Part shown: piece after piece, positions 8,195-17,244 of the stretch
Layout: each line of letters starts with the position of its first letter
Position numbering within the stretch: the stretch's first letter is position 1
Source: Lachnospiraceae bacterium
GTDB lineage: Bacteria > Bacillota > Clostridia > Lachnospirales > Lachnospiraceae
Direction: 5' to 3'
DNA length: 41,724 nt
NCBI GenBank assembly: GCA_024691565.1
Contig: JAILNN010000228.1
Coordinates: forward strand, 1-41,724
Notes under the pieces: model-generated
Told to the model about the DNA's origin: nothing
What the model saw: only the letters and a program-made list of their open reading frames with translations
Database searches by the model: none
Made by a program: the position numbers and the translations under genes

Positions 8195-9064
8195 TTAAAG
8201 AATATCCTGAACAAATTTTTCTATTGCATATGCTACTCCGTCATCTTCATTTGACAAGGTAACAAAATCCGCCTGTTTCTTTATTTCATCACTAGCATTC
8301 TCCATAGCAACCCCAAAATGAGCCTTTGTAATCATATCCAGGTCATTTTCATCATCACCAATAGCACAAGTCCTTTCCTTAGGAATACTCAGCTTCTCAC
8401 AAAGTCTAAGAATACCCTCTCCCTTACCAACAGTGGAATTATTAATTTCAAGATTATGCTTCGCACCACTAACAATCTTGATATCCTTCACCTTAAGAAG
8501 AGCCTCTCTCGCTCTTTCTTTTTCCACAAGTCCATCTTCATTCAAGTAAAAGTTAATAGTAATCTTTTCAACTTTATCATGTATATCTCTAACATAATCC
8601 TTTAAATCATCATAAAAATCTCTTAAGGATAAGATATATTCAGTCATTTCCTTTGTAAGTCCAAGACGCGGCACCATCTCCTTAGCAAATGTCGGCATAT
8701 GACCTTTTCCATTAACAAAGCAATCCGGCACACATACATAATCCTCTAAGATTTCAAGGATTTCAATAACCTTATCTTCTTTCATTAAATCAGAGTGTAA
8801 TATCTCAAATTCATTATTTTTATAGTCAGTAAACCTTAATGCTGTCGCACCATTAGCTGTTATTGCATAGGTAACTCCTGGAATCTCCATAAATTCAACA
8901 GGAAGACCATTTGTTGGTCTTCCTGTAACTGGTGCAACAACGAAACCTAAATCAATCGCAGACTTTATTGAATCAATAACCTTATCAGAAATCTGTTTTT
9001 TATTATTAAAAACAGTTCCATCTAAATCAAGACCAATAAAACCCTTAAAATCTTTATTCGTCAT
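8195..9064 (-). CDS. HAD-superfamily hydrolase, Cof subfamily IIB
   Basis: A 289-residue cytoplasmic phosphatase. Motif I is DLDGTVFN with Asp13 as nucleophile and Asp15 as acid/base, motif II is VTGR, and motif IV is GDDENDLDM near the C-terminus, with a C2B cap between them. This is the Cof/YidA plan, whose members dephosphorylate sugar phosphates, FMN or similar small molecules; the substrate cannot be inferred. The ATG at 9064 is chosen because AAAGG lies seven bases upstream; an in-frame ATG at 9085 has no such site. It follows the RND transporter gene by about 30 bases and is probably co-transcribed with it, though a functional link is not obvious. Confidence 0.88.
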   Translation of the reverse strand: MTNKDFKGFIGLDLDGTVFNNKKQISDKVIDSIKSAIDLGFVVAPVTGRPTNGLPVEFMEIPGVTYAITANGATALRFTDYKNNEFEILHSDLMKEDKVIEILEILEDYVCVPDCFVNGKGHMPTFAKEMVPRLGLTKEMTEYILSLRDFYDDLKDYVRDIHDKVEKITINFYLNEDGLVEKERAREALLKVKDIKIVSGAKHNLEINNSTVGKGEGILRLCEKLSIPKERTCAIGDDENDLDMITKAHFGVAMENASDEIKKQADFVTLSNEDDGVAYAIEKFVQDIL

Positions 9065-9094
9065 TTTATAACCTTTCATGTACAAATATAAGCC

Positions 9095-12000
9095 TTAAAT
9101 ATCTTCATCCAATGTAGACTCATCACCCAAATCAACAGTCTTAAGTTCTTCCTTACGATAGAATATATCATACATAACAGGAACAATAAACAGTGTCATA
9201 AGGGTTGCATAAAGAAGTCCACCAATTGTAACGATAGCCATTCCTTTACCCATCTCAGAACCCTGATCATGACTTACAGCCATAACAGACATTCCAAGGA
9301 TAGTTGTAAGAGCTGTCATAAGAATTGGTCTCATTCTTGTCTTACCCGCCTCAACAAGGGCTTCTTTCTTCTTAATACCCTCTCTTCTAAGCTGGTTAAC
9401 ATAATCAATAAATACAATACCATTGTTTACGACGACACCGGAAAGTATCAAGAATCCCATAAGTGAGAGCATTGAAATCTCCTGACCTGTAAAGAACAAA
9501 GCAAGGAAACCACCAGTAAACGCTAATGGAATCGTAAACATAATAATAAGTGGTGAGAAGAAATTCTGGAACTGTGCCACCATAATCAAATAAATAAGAA
9601 TTACGGCAACAAGCATCATAAGAGAAATATTCTTAAGCATCTCATTTACAGATTCATCTTCACCTGCAACCTCGACTGTAAAACCTTCTGGAACATCATA
9701 TTTTTCAAGCTTTGTCCTGAACTTTCTAGTTAAAAGTGTTGTATTATAACCCTCTTTTGTAGTAGCTGAAACATTTAAAAGCTTTGAACCATTTTCATGA
9801 TTAATACTTGAAACTGAATCTTCGATAGAATATGTAGCAATTTCTTTGAGCTTAACATGCTTCGTCTTCTGAGTACCATCCTTTTTAGTCTTAGTATAAT
9901 CAAGCTTAAAATCCATAAGTCCTTCTAAGTCGAGAGCATCTCTTTCATCATTAATAACTACGTCTAAATTATCTCTTTCAACAGTAATATTAGTTGCATT
10001 TCCATCTGTTGTTAAACCTTCAACAAGAGCCATATAAATCTGAGCTACAGTAAGATTTTTCTTCATAGCCTTATCTTTATCAATATCTAAGACAACCTGT
10101 TTATCAGCATCTTCCTGACCATTTGAAACTTCGGTAAATCCATCAACAGACTTAGCCATCTTCATAATATCATCTGAAATCTTTAAAAGAGTATCATCAT
10201 CATCTCCATAGATATTAACCTGAAGACCTTCACCGTAAAGAGCTGACATATCCATATTACTCTCTGCTACGGTATAATCCTCTAACTTATAATCATCTAG
10301 TATTGCTTCAATCTTTTTAGCAATCTTCTTATTATCACTAGCATAGTCATCCTTAAGAAGAATCATAGTTGAAAATGCTTTTGTGGCATCAGCACCACCA
10401 CTTGCCTGAGAACCATTCATTCCACCAATACTTAAAGATGAATTAAGCATGGTTCCAACCTTTTCAACACCTTCAATAGCCCTAATCTTATCGGAGATTT
10501 CATCTGCCATCTTATAATCTTCTTCTGAATCAGTATCAGGATCAGCCTGGAAATCAACACTCATCTGATTAGATGCCATATCCGGAATAACCACAATACC
10601 AGTATTTACCGCCTTAACAACACAGAATACTAGAAGTCCTGTTGCGATAAGAAGTGGAACAACCTTCACTCTAAGGCAAAGTCTTAATACCTTCTCATAG
10701 AAATTAATAACTGCATCAAACCATCTATGAGGACGTTCATTTGCATTTTTAAGCATTGTTGAACCCATTGTAGGAACAACAGTAAGCGCAACAATCAAAC
10801 TTGCAAGCAAGCTGTATGTAATTGTTAAACTCATATCCTGAATTAGTGTACGTGTCATTCCATCTGTAAAGATAATTGGAAGGAATACACAGATTGTTGT
10901 AAGTGTAGATGCAAAAATCGCACCAGCAACCTGATTAGCACCCATAACAGCTGCTCTAGCTGCACTAACTCCCTTATTACGAAGTCTATAAATATTCTCT
11001 ATTACTACAATGGAGTTATCTACCAGCATTCCTATACCCAGAGCCAGTCCAGACAAAGAAATCATATTCATTGTAATATCAGTAAAGTACATTGCTAAAA
11101 TCGCAAATAATACACTTAAAGGAATTGAGAACGCCACAACGATAGTAGGACGAATATCCTTTAAGAAAAGGAAAAGTACGACAATAGCAAATAGAGCTCC
11201 TAAAAGAAGGTTAGAAAGCACAGAGTGGATAATAATTCCAATATAGTCACCCTGGTTCATAAGATTAACAATATCAATCTTCTTATCCTTCTTCATAAGA
11301 TTATCAAAGGTTTTAGATACGCTCTTAGCAACTGTTGCTGTTCCAGCTGAACTTGATTTATATACAGATAAAACAACGGCATTTTCTCCATTAACCTTAG
11401 CATAAACCTCATCAGAATTATCAATTACTGTAACAACTGCAACATCAGAGATTCTAATATCTCCAACTTTATCGATATGAGTAAGGAGTGTATCAGCAAT
11501 ATCAGCATCTGAAGTATCTTTTTCATCTACCTTAATCAAATACTGCTTATTACCATCCTTAATATATCCTGCTGGCATAGCAAAGTTCTGAGCCTGAATA
11601 ATCTTAGAAAGAGAATCAATCGTAAGAAGCTGATCAAGATTTGCATTCTTAAGAGCCTCTTTTCTGCTCTTTTCATAGGACTCCTTAGCATCCTTAATCT
11701 CTTTCTTACTGTTTTCAAGTGTTTGCTTAGCATTACTTAATTGAGCCGAACCTGAACCAAAGGCTGCAGCTGCCGTAATCTTTCCAGATTCAACCTTTTC
11801 ATAATTATCAGTAGCCTCAGAAATTTGTTTTTCAACAGCCTCACAAGCCTTCTCAGAAGTTAAGATTTCCATCTTAAGGTTAGCAAGCTCTGTTTCAATC
11901 TGAGGAATTCTAGTATTAACAATATCATAGAGCTGCTGCAAAGACTTTAATTTAATATTCTTAGCAGCTTCTTCTTGACCATTATTCTCTAAGAATTCTT

Positions 12001-13201
12001 TATAATACTCAAGTTTCTCAGGATGATTTATAGCATCCTCAATATCTTCAGGAAGATTTGATTTCATATCAGCAATCTGCTTGTCAGTTGCTGCCTTAGC
12101 CTGAGCTTCAACAGTTGATGTAACTGTTCCTTGAACATCCGAAGGAAGACTTGAAAGATAAGAACTTGCATTTTCTGCAGTAATTGTAACCTTCTGTCCC
12201 ATCTGATCATAAGTCGCCTGAAGAACACTAACCAACACCTGTGCATAAACCATTTTATAGATGTTATCATAACCCTCTCCTGATGAAAGACCTTCTCTCA
12301 TTGCAGTCAAACCATCATTAATAGCATTATAAGAATCAACTACACCGTTCTTACCTGTATAAGCCTTTAACTCAGCCTTAAGAGTAGTCTTATATGCCTT
12401 AAGACTAGTTAGATTAGATTGATAAGCTGCAAGAGTCGCAACAGCCTGATTCATCATCTTAGTAAACTTAGCCATCTGATTAGATCTATTCTCCTGCTCA
12501 GTCTCTAAATCAGATTGTTTATCCTCTAATTCATCAGTCGCTTTATTAAGCTTCTTCTCAGCCTTATCAAGCTTTTTCTTTGCCTTCTTAAGTGAAGAAT
12601 CTGTTGTTTCAAGAATCCTCTCATTTACTTCATCAATCTTTTCCTGATCAAGACGAACCTCGACAGAATCCTGAATCATTCCTGAAGTCTCAACAGATGC
12701 GACACCATTAACACGCTCAATCTCAGGAATAATTTCCTCGTTAACATAATCAGAAAGCTCATTTCCTGTAAGACCTTCATAAGTTACACTTGAATACATT
12801 GTAGCAAGCATATCCATGGATATTTCCATAAGCATTGGTTCACCACAGTCATCAGGAAGCGCAACCTGATTTAAGTTGGATGAAATCTTAACCATCGCAC
12901 TATCCATGTTCGTATCGCTTTCAAATTCAAGCATAACTGTACCATAGTTTTCACTACAGGTACTTTGAACATTCTTAACACCATTAATTGTCGAAAGTCC
13001 GTTTTCAATAGGCGTCACAACCTCAGTTTCAACCTGCTGAGGAGATGCACCCGTATAAGTTGTTACTACTACAACATAAGGTAATTCCATCTCAGGTAAA
13101 AGGTCTGTAGTCATTCTTGTATAACATACAACACCGAGTACCGTAAGAACTAAAACAGCCACAACTATTAAATATGGTCGTTTTACACTAAATTTTGGCA
13201 T
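9095..13201 (-). CDS. RND-family efflux transporter with long coiled-coil insertion
   Basis: A 1368-residue proton-driven exporter of the AcrB/SwrC type. TM1 is at about 9-30, followed by porter subdomains (PQQVETEVVTPIE), the TM block with LVDNSIVVIEN in TM4, and the second half with the repeated plan ending in RMRPILMTALTTILG and a final TM pair. Most such proteins have about 1000-1050 residues. The excess is an insertion at about residues 198-522, rich in Lys, Glu, Gln and Ala, with long predicted coiled coils, placed where the funnel region begins. No membrane fusion protein or outer-membrane factor gene is nearby. AAAGGAGA precedes the ATG. The substrate is unknown; drugs, lipopeptides or lipids are all possible. 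Confidence 0.9.
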   Translation of the reverse strand: MPKFSVKRPYLIVVAVLVLTVLGVVCYTRMTTDLLPEMELPYVVVVTTYTGASPQQVETEVVTPIENGLSTINGVKNVQSTCSENYGTVMLEFESDTNMDSAMVKISSNLNQVALPDDCGEPMLMEISMDMLATMYSSVTYEGLTGNELSDYVNEEIIPEIERVNGVASVETSGMIQDSVEVRLDQEKIDEVNERILETTDSSLKKAKKKLDKAEKKLNKATDELEDKQSDLETEQENRSNQMAKFTKMMNQAVATLAAYQSNLTSLKAYKTTLKAELKAYTGKNGVVDSYNAINDGLTAMREGLSSGEGYDNIYKMVYAQVLVSVLQATYDQMGQKVTITAENASSYLSSLPSDVQGTVTSTVEAQAKAATDKQIADMKSNLPEDIEDAINHPEKLEYYKEFLENNGQEEAAKNIKLKSLQQLYDIVNTRIPQIETELANLKMEILTSEKACEAVEKQISEATDNYEKVESGKITAAAAFGSGSAQLSNAKQTLENSKKEIKDAKESYEKSRKEALKNANLDQLLTIDSLSKIIQAQNFAMPAGYIKDGNKQYLIKVDEKDTSDADIADTLLTHIDKVGDIRISDVAVVTVIDNSDEVYAKVNGENAVVLSVYKSSSAGTATVAKSVSKTFDNLMKKDKKIDIVNLMNQGDYIGIIIHSVLSNLLLGALFAIVVLFLFLKDIRPTIVVAFSIPLSVLFAILAMYFTDITMNMISLSGLALGIGMLVDNSIVVIENIYRLRNKGVSAARAAVMGANQVAGAIFASTLTTICVFLPIIFTDGMTRTLIQDMSLTITYSLLASLIVALTVVPTMGSTMLKNANERPHRWFDAVINFYEKVLRLCLRVKVVPLLIATGLLVFCVVKAVNTGIVVIPDMASNQMSVDFQADPDTDSEEDYKMADEISDKIRAIEGVEKVGTMLNSSLSIGGMNGSQASGGADATKAFSTMILLKDDYASDNKKIAKKIEAILDDYKLEDYTVAESNMDMSALYGEGLQVNIYGDDDDTLLKISDDIMKMAKSVDGFTEVSNGQEDADKQVVLDIDKDKAMKKNLTVAQIYMALVEGLTTDGNATNITVERDNLDVVINDERDALDLEGLMDFKLDYTKTKKDGTQKTKHVKLKEIATYSIEDSVSSINHENGSKLLNVSATTKEGYNTTLLTRKFRTKLEKYDVPEGFTVEVAGEDESVNEMLKNISLMMLVAVILIYLIMVAQFQNFFSPLIIMFTIPLAFTGGFLALFFTGQEISMLSLMGFLILSGVVVNNGIVFIDYVNQLRREGIKKKEALVEAGKTRMRPILMTALTTILGMSVMAVSHDQGSEMGKGMAIVTIGGLLYATLMTLFIVPVMYDIFYRKEELKTVDLGDESTLDEDI

Positions 13202-13299
13202 TTTCTAATCTCCTTTAGTAACCATAAATTTTTAAATCTTCATTTAAAATCCTACAAACAATCCCATTATTTACATCTAATATCTATAATCTAAAACAC

Positions 13300-14364
13300 T
13301 TATTTCAAATAATAATCAATACTTAAACTATCCACCTTAAATAGATGCTTTTCATCATCTGAAATACTATTTTCACTATTATCCCACTTAATATCAGCAA
13401 TCGCCCCACTAATAAGCGGCATCGCTGGCGGTAAATGACCAAAATCTAAATCCATAAGTACCGGAACATTGAATTCCTTTAAATTAGCAAGTACAGCCTC
13501 ATGTCTATCAAGGCCAAACATCGGCTCATTAAAATGCATAGGCCTTCCAATCAAAAATCCCTTCACATACTTAAACCACCCTGCATGCTTAAGGTGCCAT
13601 ATAGCCCTTCTCATATCAAAGACAGATAAATCACAGCTCTCTAAGAAGAAAATAATCCCATCATCCTTATATTTAGAAGAAAATTCATTCATATTATCAA
13701 ACTTGGTTCCACAAAGCTTTTCAAGGCAATCTAGGCATCCTCCAACAAGTCTACCGCGTATATTACTTACCGAAGTATCATTAACACACATACAAGGTGC
13801 TTCAGTTAAGTTATATGGTTCAAGTGGATTATTCTCATCCTTAAGCGATTCAATTTCCCATGCATCATAATTACTAACGCGAAGTTTCTTTCCAGTTAGA
13901 ATATCAAAACTATCCTTCTGGCTCTGATGCCACTCGATACCAAAACTTGGAGCGCATGGTCCATAAATCCCGGCTATATCTGCAATTGTAGTCAGTGGAA
14001 AAATAAAATTGGTATTATCAGAATAACCAAGATACCATTTCGGTTTAGATTCTTTTATCTTTTCAAAGTCGAGAAATTCAAGAATTTCACACATAAGTTC
14101 ACCGCCACCACAAGAAATAATAACTTCATCCTCATTTCTTAGGTAATAATTCATCAATTCCTCGGCACATTTTTCAGGTGTATTACTAATGCCAACTCCC
14201 TCACCTGCATAGGCATTAGGACCTGTTTCTAAAACATAACCCATTTCTTTAAACTTCTTTAAAGCCTCATTAAATCCAGTTTTATATGGTTCAATATTAC
14301 AACCAAAAGATGGAGCTACAAAAGAAATTTTTCCCTTTTCTTTCAAAAAATCAGCAAATTTCAT
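13300..14364 (-). CDS. S66 family LD-carboxypeptidase (MccF/LdcA-like)
   Basis: A 354-residue serine peptidase. Family members cleave murein tetrapeptides (LdcA) or inactivate microcin C7-type peptide nucleotides (MccF). The expected catalytic triad is visible: Ser115 in GYSDNT, Glu242 in FFLESCD and His310 in DFGHLPP. The positions match MccF more closely than the shorter LdcA proteins, so detoxification of aminoacyl nucleotides is possible. The ATG at 14364 is preceded by GGAGGGG; the in-frame ATG at 14385 lies upstream of that site and is rejected. It lies 63 bases after ackA and 98 bases before the RND transporter, probably as its own unit or in a loose operon. There is no signal peptide, so it acts in the cytoplasm. 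Confidence 0.88.
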   Translation of the reverse strand: MKFADFLKEKGKISFVAPSFGCNIEPYKTGFNEALKKFKEMGYVLETGPNAYAGEGVGISNTPEKCAEELMNYYLRNEDEVIISCGGGELMCEILEFLDFEKIKESKPKWYLGYSDNTNFIFPLTTIADIAGIYGPCAPSFGIEWHQSQKDSFDILTGKKLRVSNYDAWEIESLKDENNPLEPYNLTEAPCMCVNDTSVSNIRGRLVGGCLDCLEKLCGTKFDNMNEFSSKYKDDGIIFFLESCDLSVFDMRRAIWHLKHAGWFKYVKGFLIGRPMHFNEPMFGLDRHEAVLANLKEFNVPVLMDLDFGHLPPAMPLISGAIADIKWDNSENSISDDEKHLFKVDSLSIDYYLK

Positions 14365-14427
14365 ATATCCCCTCCATATATACAAAAGTACTATATAAAT
14401 AATACTAACCTTAAGAAAACTAACGAA

Positions 14428-15618
14428 CTACTCATTAATCAATTCATAAGTTTCCATAGCAATCTTTAATTCTTCGTTGGTAGGAACAACCCAAACTGGG
14501 ATTTCACTTTCCCTCTTAGTAATAAGCTTTTCCACACCAATTTCTTCATTAGCGATATTATCAAGCTCACAACCAATAGCCCTAAAGCTCTTAACCATCT
14601 TTCCTCTTAAAACAGAGTTATTCTCAGGAACCCCTCCGCAAAGCGCAATAGCATCAATACCACCAAGTGCCATAAAATAAGCACCAACATATTTTCTAAC
14701 ACTATAAATCATAATGTCAATAGCATATTTAGCATTCAAATTACCCTGTTTTTCAGCTAGAAGTAAATCTCTATAGTCATTAGATATCTCAGAAAGTCCT
14801 AAAACACCCGACTTTTTATTTAATATATTCATGATTTCAGAAATAGAAATACCTTCTTTTTCATGAATATACTGAATAAGCCCTGGATCTATATCACCAG
14901 AACGTGTTCCCATACAAACACCCTCTAAAGGTGTCATACCCATCGATGTATCAATAGATTCACCATTTTTAACGGCACAAACTGATGCGCCACTACCAAT
15001 ATGACACACTACGATTCTAGAGCTATGATAATCCAAACCAACAAGCTCTGCAACTCTCTCTGAAACGTAGCTATGAGAAGTTCCATGGAAACCATACTTT
15101 CTCACACCATATTCCTTATAGTAATTCAGAGGAAGCCCATAAAGATATGCTCTAGGCGGCATTGTCTGATGAAAGGCTGTATCAAAAACTGCAACCTGAA
15201 CAACCTTAGGCATCAAATCCATACAAGCTCTAATTCCCATAAGGTTAGCCGGATTATGTAAAGGTGCTAAATCTGTCACATCCTGTATTCCTTTAATTAC
15301 ATCATCATCAATAATCACAGAATGTGAAAATCTCTCACCTCCATGAACAATTCTATGTCCAACAGCTTCTATCTGATTTAAAGAATGGATAACACCCTTC
15401 TTCTCATCAAGTAAAGCATTAATAATATCCAATAGTGCTGCCTCATGATTATGGGCATCAACCTCAACTACTTCTTTTCTTCCATGTGCTTTATATGTAA
15501 GTAAACCATCCAAACCGATTCTTTCAACCTGTCCAGATGCCATAACCTCCTTATCGTCTGTTTCAATTAACTGAAACTTAATTGATGAACTTCCACAGTT
15601 AACCACCAAAATAAGCAT
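14428..15618 (-). CDS. ackA: Acetate kinase
   Basis: A 396-residue enzyme that makes ATP and acetate from acetyl phosphate, the last step of fermentative acetate production. Family motifs are clear: VVNCGSSSIKFQL at the N-terminus, GHRIVHGGE, FDTAFHQTMP with the catalytic Asp, YGFHGTSH, and GSGASVCAVKNGESIDTSMG in the nucleotide-binding region. The length is typical. GGAGAG precedes the ATG. The usual partner pta is not adjacent, and the gene has its own promoter (15677-15705) after a terminator that ends the prepilin transcript. The cytoplasmic enzyme is reversible, so it could also activate acetate. Confidence 0.97.
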   Translation of the reverse strand: MLILVVNCGSSSIKFQLIETDDKEVMASGQVERIGLDGLLTYKAHGRKEVVEVDAHNHEAALLDIINALLDEKKGVIHSLNQIEAVGHRIVHGGERFSHSVIIDDDVIKGIQDVTDLAPLHNPANLMGIRACMDLMPKVVQVAVFDTAFHQTMPPRAYLYGLPLNYYKEYGVRKYGFHGTSHSYVSERVAELVGLDYHSSRIVVCHIGSGASVCAVKNGESIDTSMGMTPLEGVCMGTRSGDIDPGLIQYIHEKEGISISEIMNILNKKSGVLGLSEISNDYRDLLLAEKQGNLNAKYAIDIMIYSVRKYVGAYFMALGGIDAIALCGGVPENNSVLRGKMVKSFRAIGCELDNIANEEIGVEKLITKRESEIPVWVVPTNEELKIAMETYELINE

Positions 15619-15676
15619 AATACGAAAAACTCTCCATTCAATCGTTTCTATATATATTAGTCAAAACTAAAGACTC

Positions 15677-15705
15677 ATTTTAACAGTAAAGAATTAAAAT
15701 ATCAA
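15677..15705 (-). promoter_or_regulatory. Promoter of ackA
   Basis: Minus-strand TTGATA (15705-15700), a 17-base spacer and TAAAAT (15682-15677) lie about 60 bases before ackA and just after the prepilin terminator, as expected for an independent unit. Confidence 0.6.
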
Positions 15706-15715
15706 TAGATAAATA

Positions 15716-15757
15716 CGAAAAAAAATCCCCATAAATCCTAGAAAGACTTATGGGGAT
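15716..15757 (-). terminator. Intrinsic terminator after the prepilin-like gene
   Basis: ATCCCCATAA (15725-15734) and TTATGGGGAT (15748-15757) form a perfect 10-bp stem around a 13-base loop, and the minus-strand RNA continues with eight U residues. This is the clearest terminator in the window. Confidence 0.9.
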
Positions 15758-15784
15758 GAATATTCATCATATTATTTAATTAAA

Positions 15785-16732
15785 TTACATATCATTATCA
15801 CAGAAGAATGCATCAAATGCAAATCCAGGAAGCTTTGACGCATAAAGGTTCTTATCCATTGTACCAGTAGTATCAAGACTATGGTGATAGTTAAGATACA
15901 TTACACATCTATCCTTTAATGCTCCTCTTGTACCTGTGTTATAGTTATAAGTAATTCCAGCTGCAGGATTCTTTGTATGATACATTATCTGAATATCAAG
16001 TGAGTTGTTATTACTTACACCCTCAGCACTACTCATTGCCTTACTTTCAAATGGGCTTTCGACTTCACCACAATATCCCCATCCACTATAGCAATTATAT
16101 GACTTAGTAGAACCACTACCTGTAAGGAAGGCTTCTGGGTTCATTCTACCAGCCTTAACGATTTCATAGAAGAAACCACCTTCTTCAGTAAACTCGTTAC
16201 AATAAGCTGAATCATCAGGCTGAAGATAATCTGAATCATACTTACTAGAATCATCAGTGCTTTCAAATAATGTTTTCTTATCAGCATCAGAAATCTGAGT
16301 ATTTACACAATAGAAAATTCTATCAGTCTCATCATAAGAATGAATTCTTAAAAGACTAAGATTACCATTGGCAACTTTCATACAATCAATATAATCAGTT
16401 CCAGTAAAATCATGTCCAGTAAGCTGATATCCTAAGTTACCCTTATTAACAACTGAGCCACTACCATCAGTTCCCCATGAGGTATACTTACTAAGTGAGT
16501 TATAAATATCTACGATACCTCTATTCTCAACCTGGCTACAGAACTCTTCAAACATTGAAGAAAGTCTTTGCTTATCCTTCTTCTCTCTCGCTCTCTCAAG
16601 ATAAGGAATAATATTTCCGGCAACTACTCCAGTAAGAACTGCCATTATTCCAATAGTAATAATAAGTTCAACAAGAGTAACACCACGTTTATCATTTTTA
16701 AAATTTAAAATTTTCTCGAAAAACCTTCTCAT
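15785..16732 (-). CDS. Type IV prepilin/pseudopilin-like protein
   Basis: A 315-residue protein with a class III signal peptide. A basic leader of 17 residues ends in KRG, followed by VTLVELIITIGIMAVLTG, with prepilin peptidase cleavage expected between Gly and Val and the conserved Glu at position 5 of the mature form. The hydrophobic helix continues into a charged helix to about residue 70. The large C-terminal part has scattered Cys residues and aromatic-rich segments and no recognised family; it is longer than most major pilins. No pilus ATPase, platform protein or prepilin peptidase gene is nearby, so processing depends on genes elsewhere. AAAGGGGG precedes the ATG. It has its own promoter flanked by an inverted repeat and its own terminator. 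Confidence 0.8.
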   Translation of the reverse strand: MRRFFEKILNFKNDKRGVTLVELIITIGIMAVLTGVVAGNIIPYLERAREKKDKQRLSSMFEEFCSQVENRGIVDIYNSLSKYTSWGTDGSGSVVNKGNLGYQLTGHDFTGTDYIDCMKVANGNLSLLRIHSYDETDRIFYCVNTQISDADKKTLFESTDDSSKYDSDYLQPDDSAYCNEFTEEGGFFYEIVKAGRMNPEAFLTGSGSTKSYNCYSGWGYCGEVESPFESKAMSSAEGVSNNNSLDIQIMYHTKNPAAGITYNYNTGTRGALKDRCVMYLNYHHSLDTTGTMDKNLYASKLPGFAFDAFFCDNDM

Positions 16733-16784
16733 TTTACTGCCCCCTTTAATATCACCTTAACCAAAAAGCCCATAGAGCCTATTA

Positions 16785-16824
16785 CAGTTATTAAAATAAT
16801 AACAAAATTATTAATAACTGTCAA
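16785..16824 (-). promoter_or_regulatory. Prepilin gene promoter with flanking inverted repeat
   Basis: Minus-strand TTGACA (16824-16819), a 17-base spacer and TATTAT (16801-16796) make a strong sigma-A promoter. CAGTTATTAA (16785-16794) and TTAATAACTG (16811-16820) are perfect 10-bp inverted arms. One overlaps the -35 and the other lies just downstream of the -10, a layout expected of a repressor or looping site. Confidence 0.65.
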
Positions 16825-16843
16825 TAAAAACAAAACAATTAAT

Positions 16844-17239
16844 TTATAAAATATTTATGGAAATTTTATTATTTGAAATCACATTACCGTCCATTATAAT
16901 ATCATATTTTAATCCTAAAGTAATGCTTCCATCACTCTCAAGCAATGAAATACCACTCGTTGAAAACTCCATAATTAGGGCTCCCATTGGTGTTCTATAG
17001 TCAACAGTCGTTATCTCTTTCTTTTTAAACTGCATCTCTGTATTAGTAACACCCTTCTTTTTGATAACAACCTCATCATGATTAAAACGTATAATAACCC
17101 TTGTGTCACCATCTTCTGAATTTTCAATATACGATACAATATGCTTATTATTTAAATATTTATAATTACATTCATAAACTTCTTTAGTCTTATTTACTAC
17201 ATTGTCTACAATCTGTTTTGAATCAATGCTAATTCTCAT
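16844..17239 (-). CDS. DUF1934 (YwiB-like) beta-barrel protein
   Basis: A 131-residue protein of unknown function. It resembles the DUF1934/YwiB family: alternating beta strands, a NTEMQFKKKEITTVDYRTPMG-like core near residues 66-86, and a C-terminal LKYDIIMDGNVISNNKISI pattern. Family proteins are small calycin-like barrels, and ywiB neighbours argS in Bacillus; here argS lies in the same minus-strand series, four genes upstream. Its start is five bases after the response regulator stop, with a weak AGAGGC-like site inside that gene, which suggests translational coupling. No enzymatic residues are evident. The assignment rests on pattern memory and would need a profile search to confirm. Confidence 0.7.
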   Translation of the reverse strand: MRISIDSKQIVDNVVNKTKEVYECNYKYLNNKHIVSYIENSEDGDTRVIIRFNHDEVVIKKKGVTNTEMQFKKKEITTVDYRTPMGALIMEFSTSGISLLESDGSITLGLKYDIIMDGNVISNNKISINIL

Positions 17240-17244
17240 AAGCT

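Noticed and set aside
13469-13870. 133-residue open frame on the plus strand
   Set aside because: It lies fully antisense to the S66 peptidase, which has an intact catalytic triad; no ribosome binding site or family resemblance.
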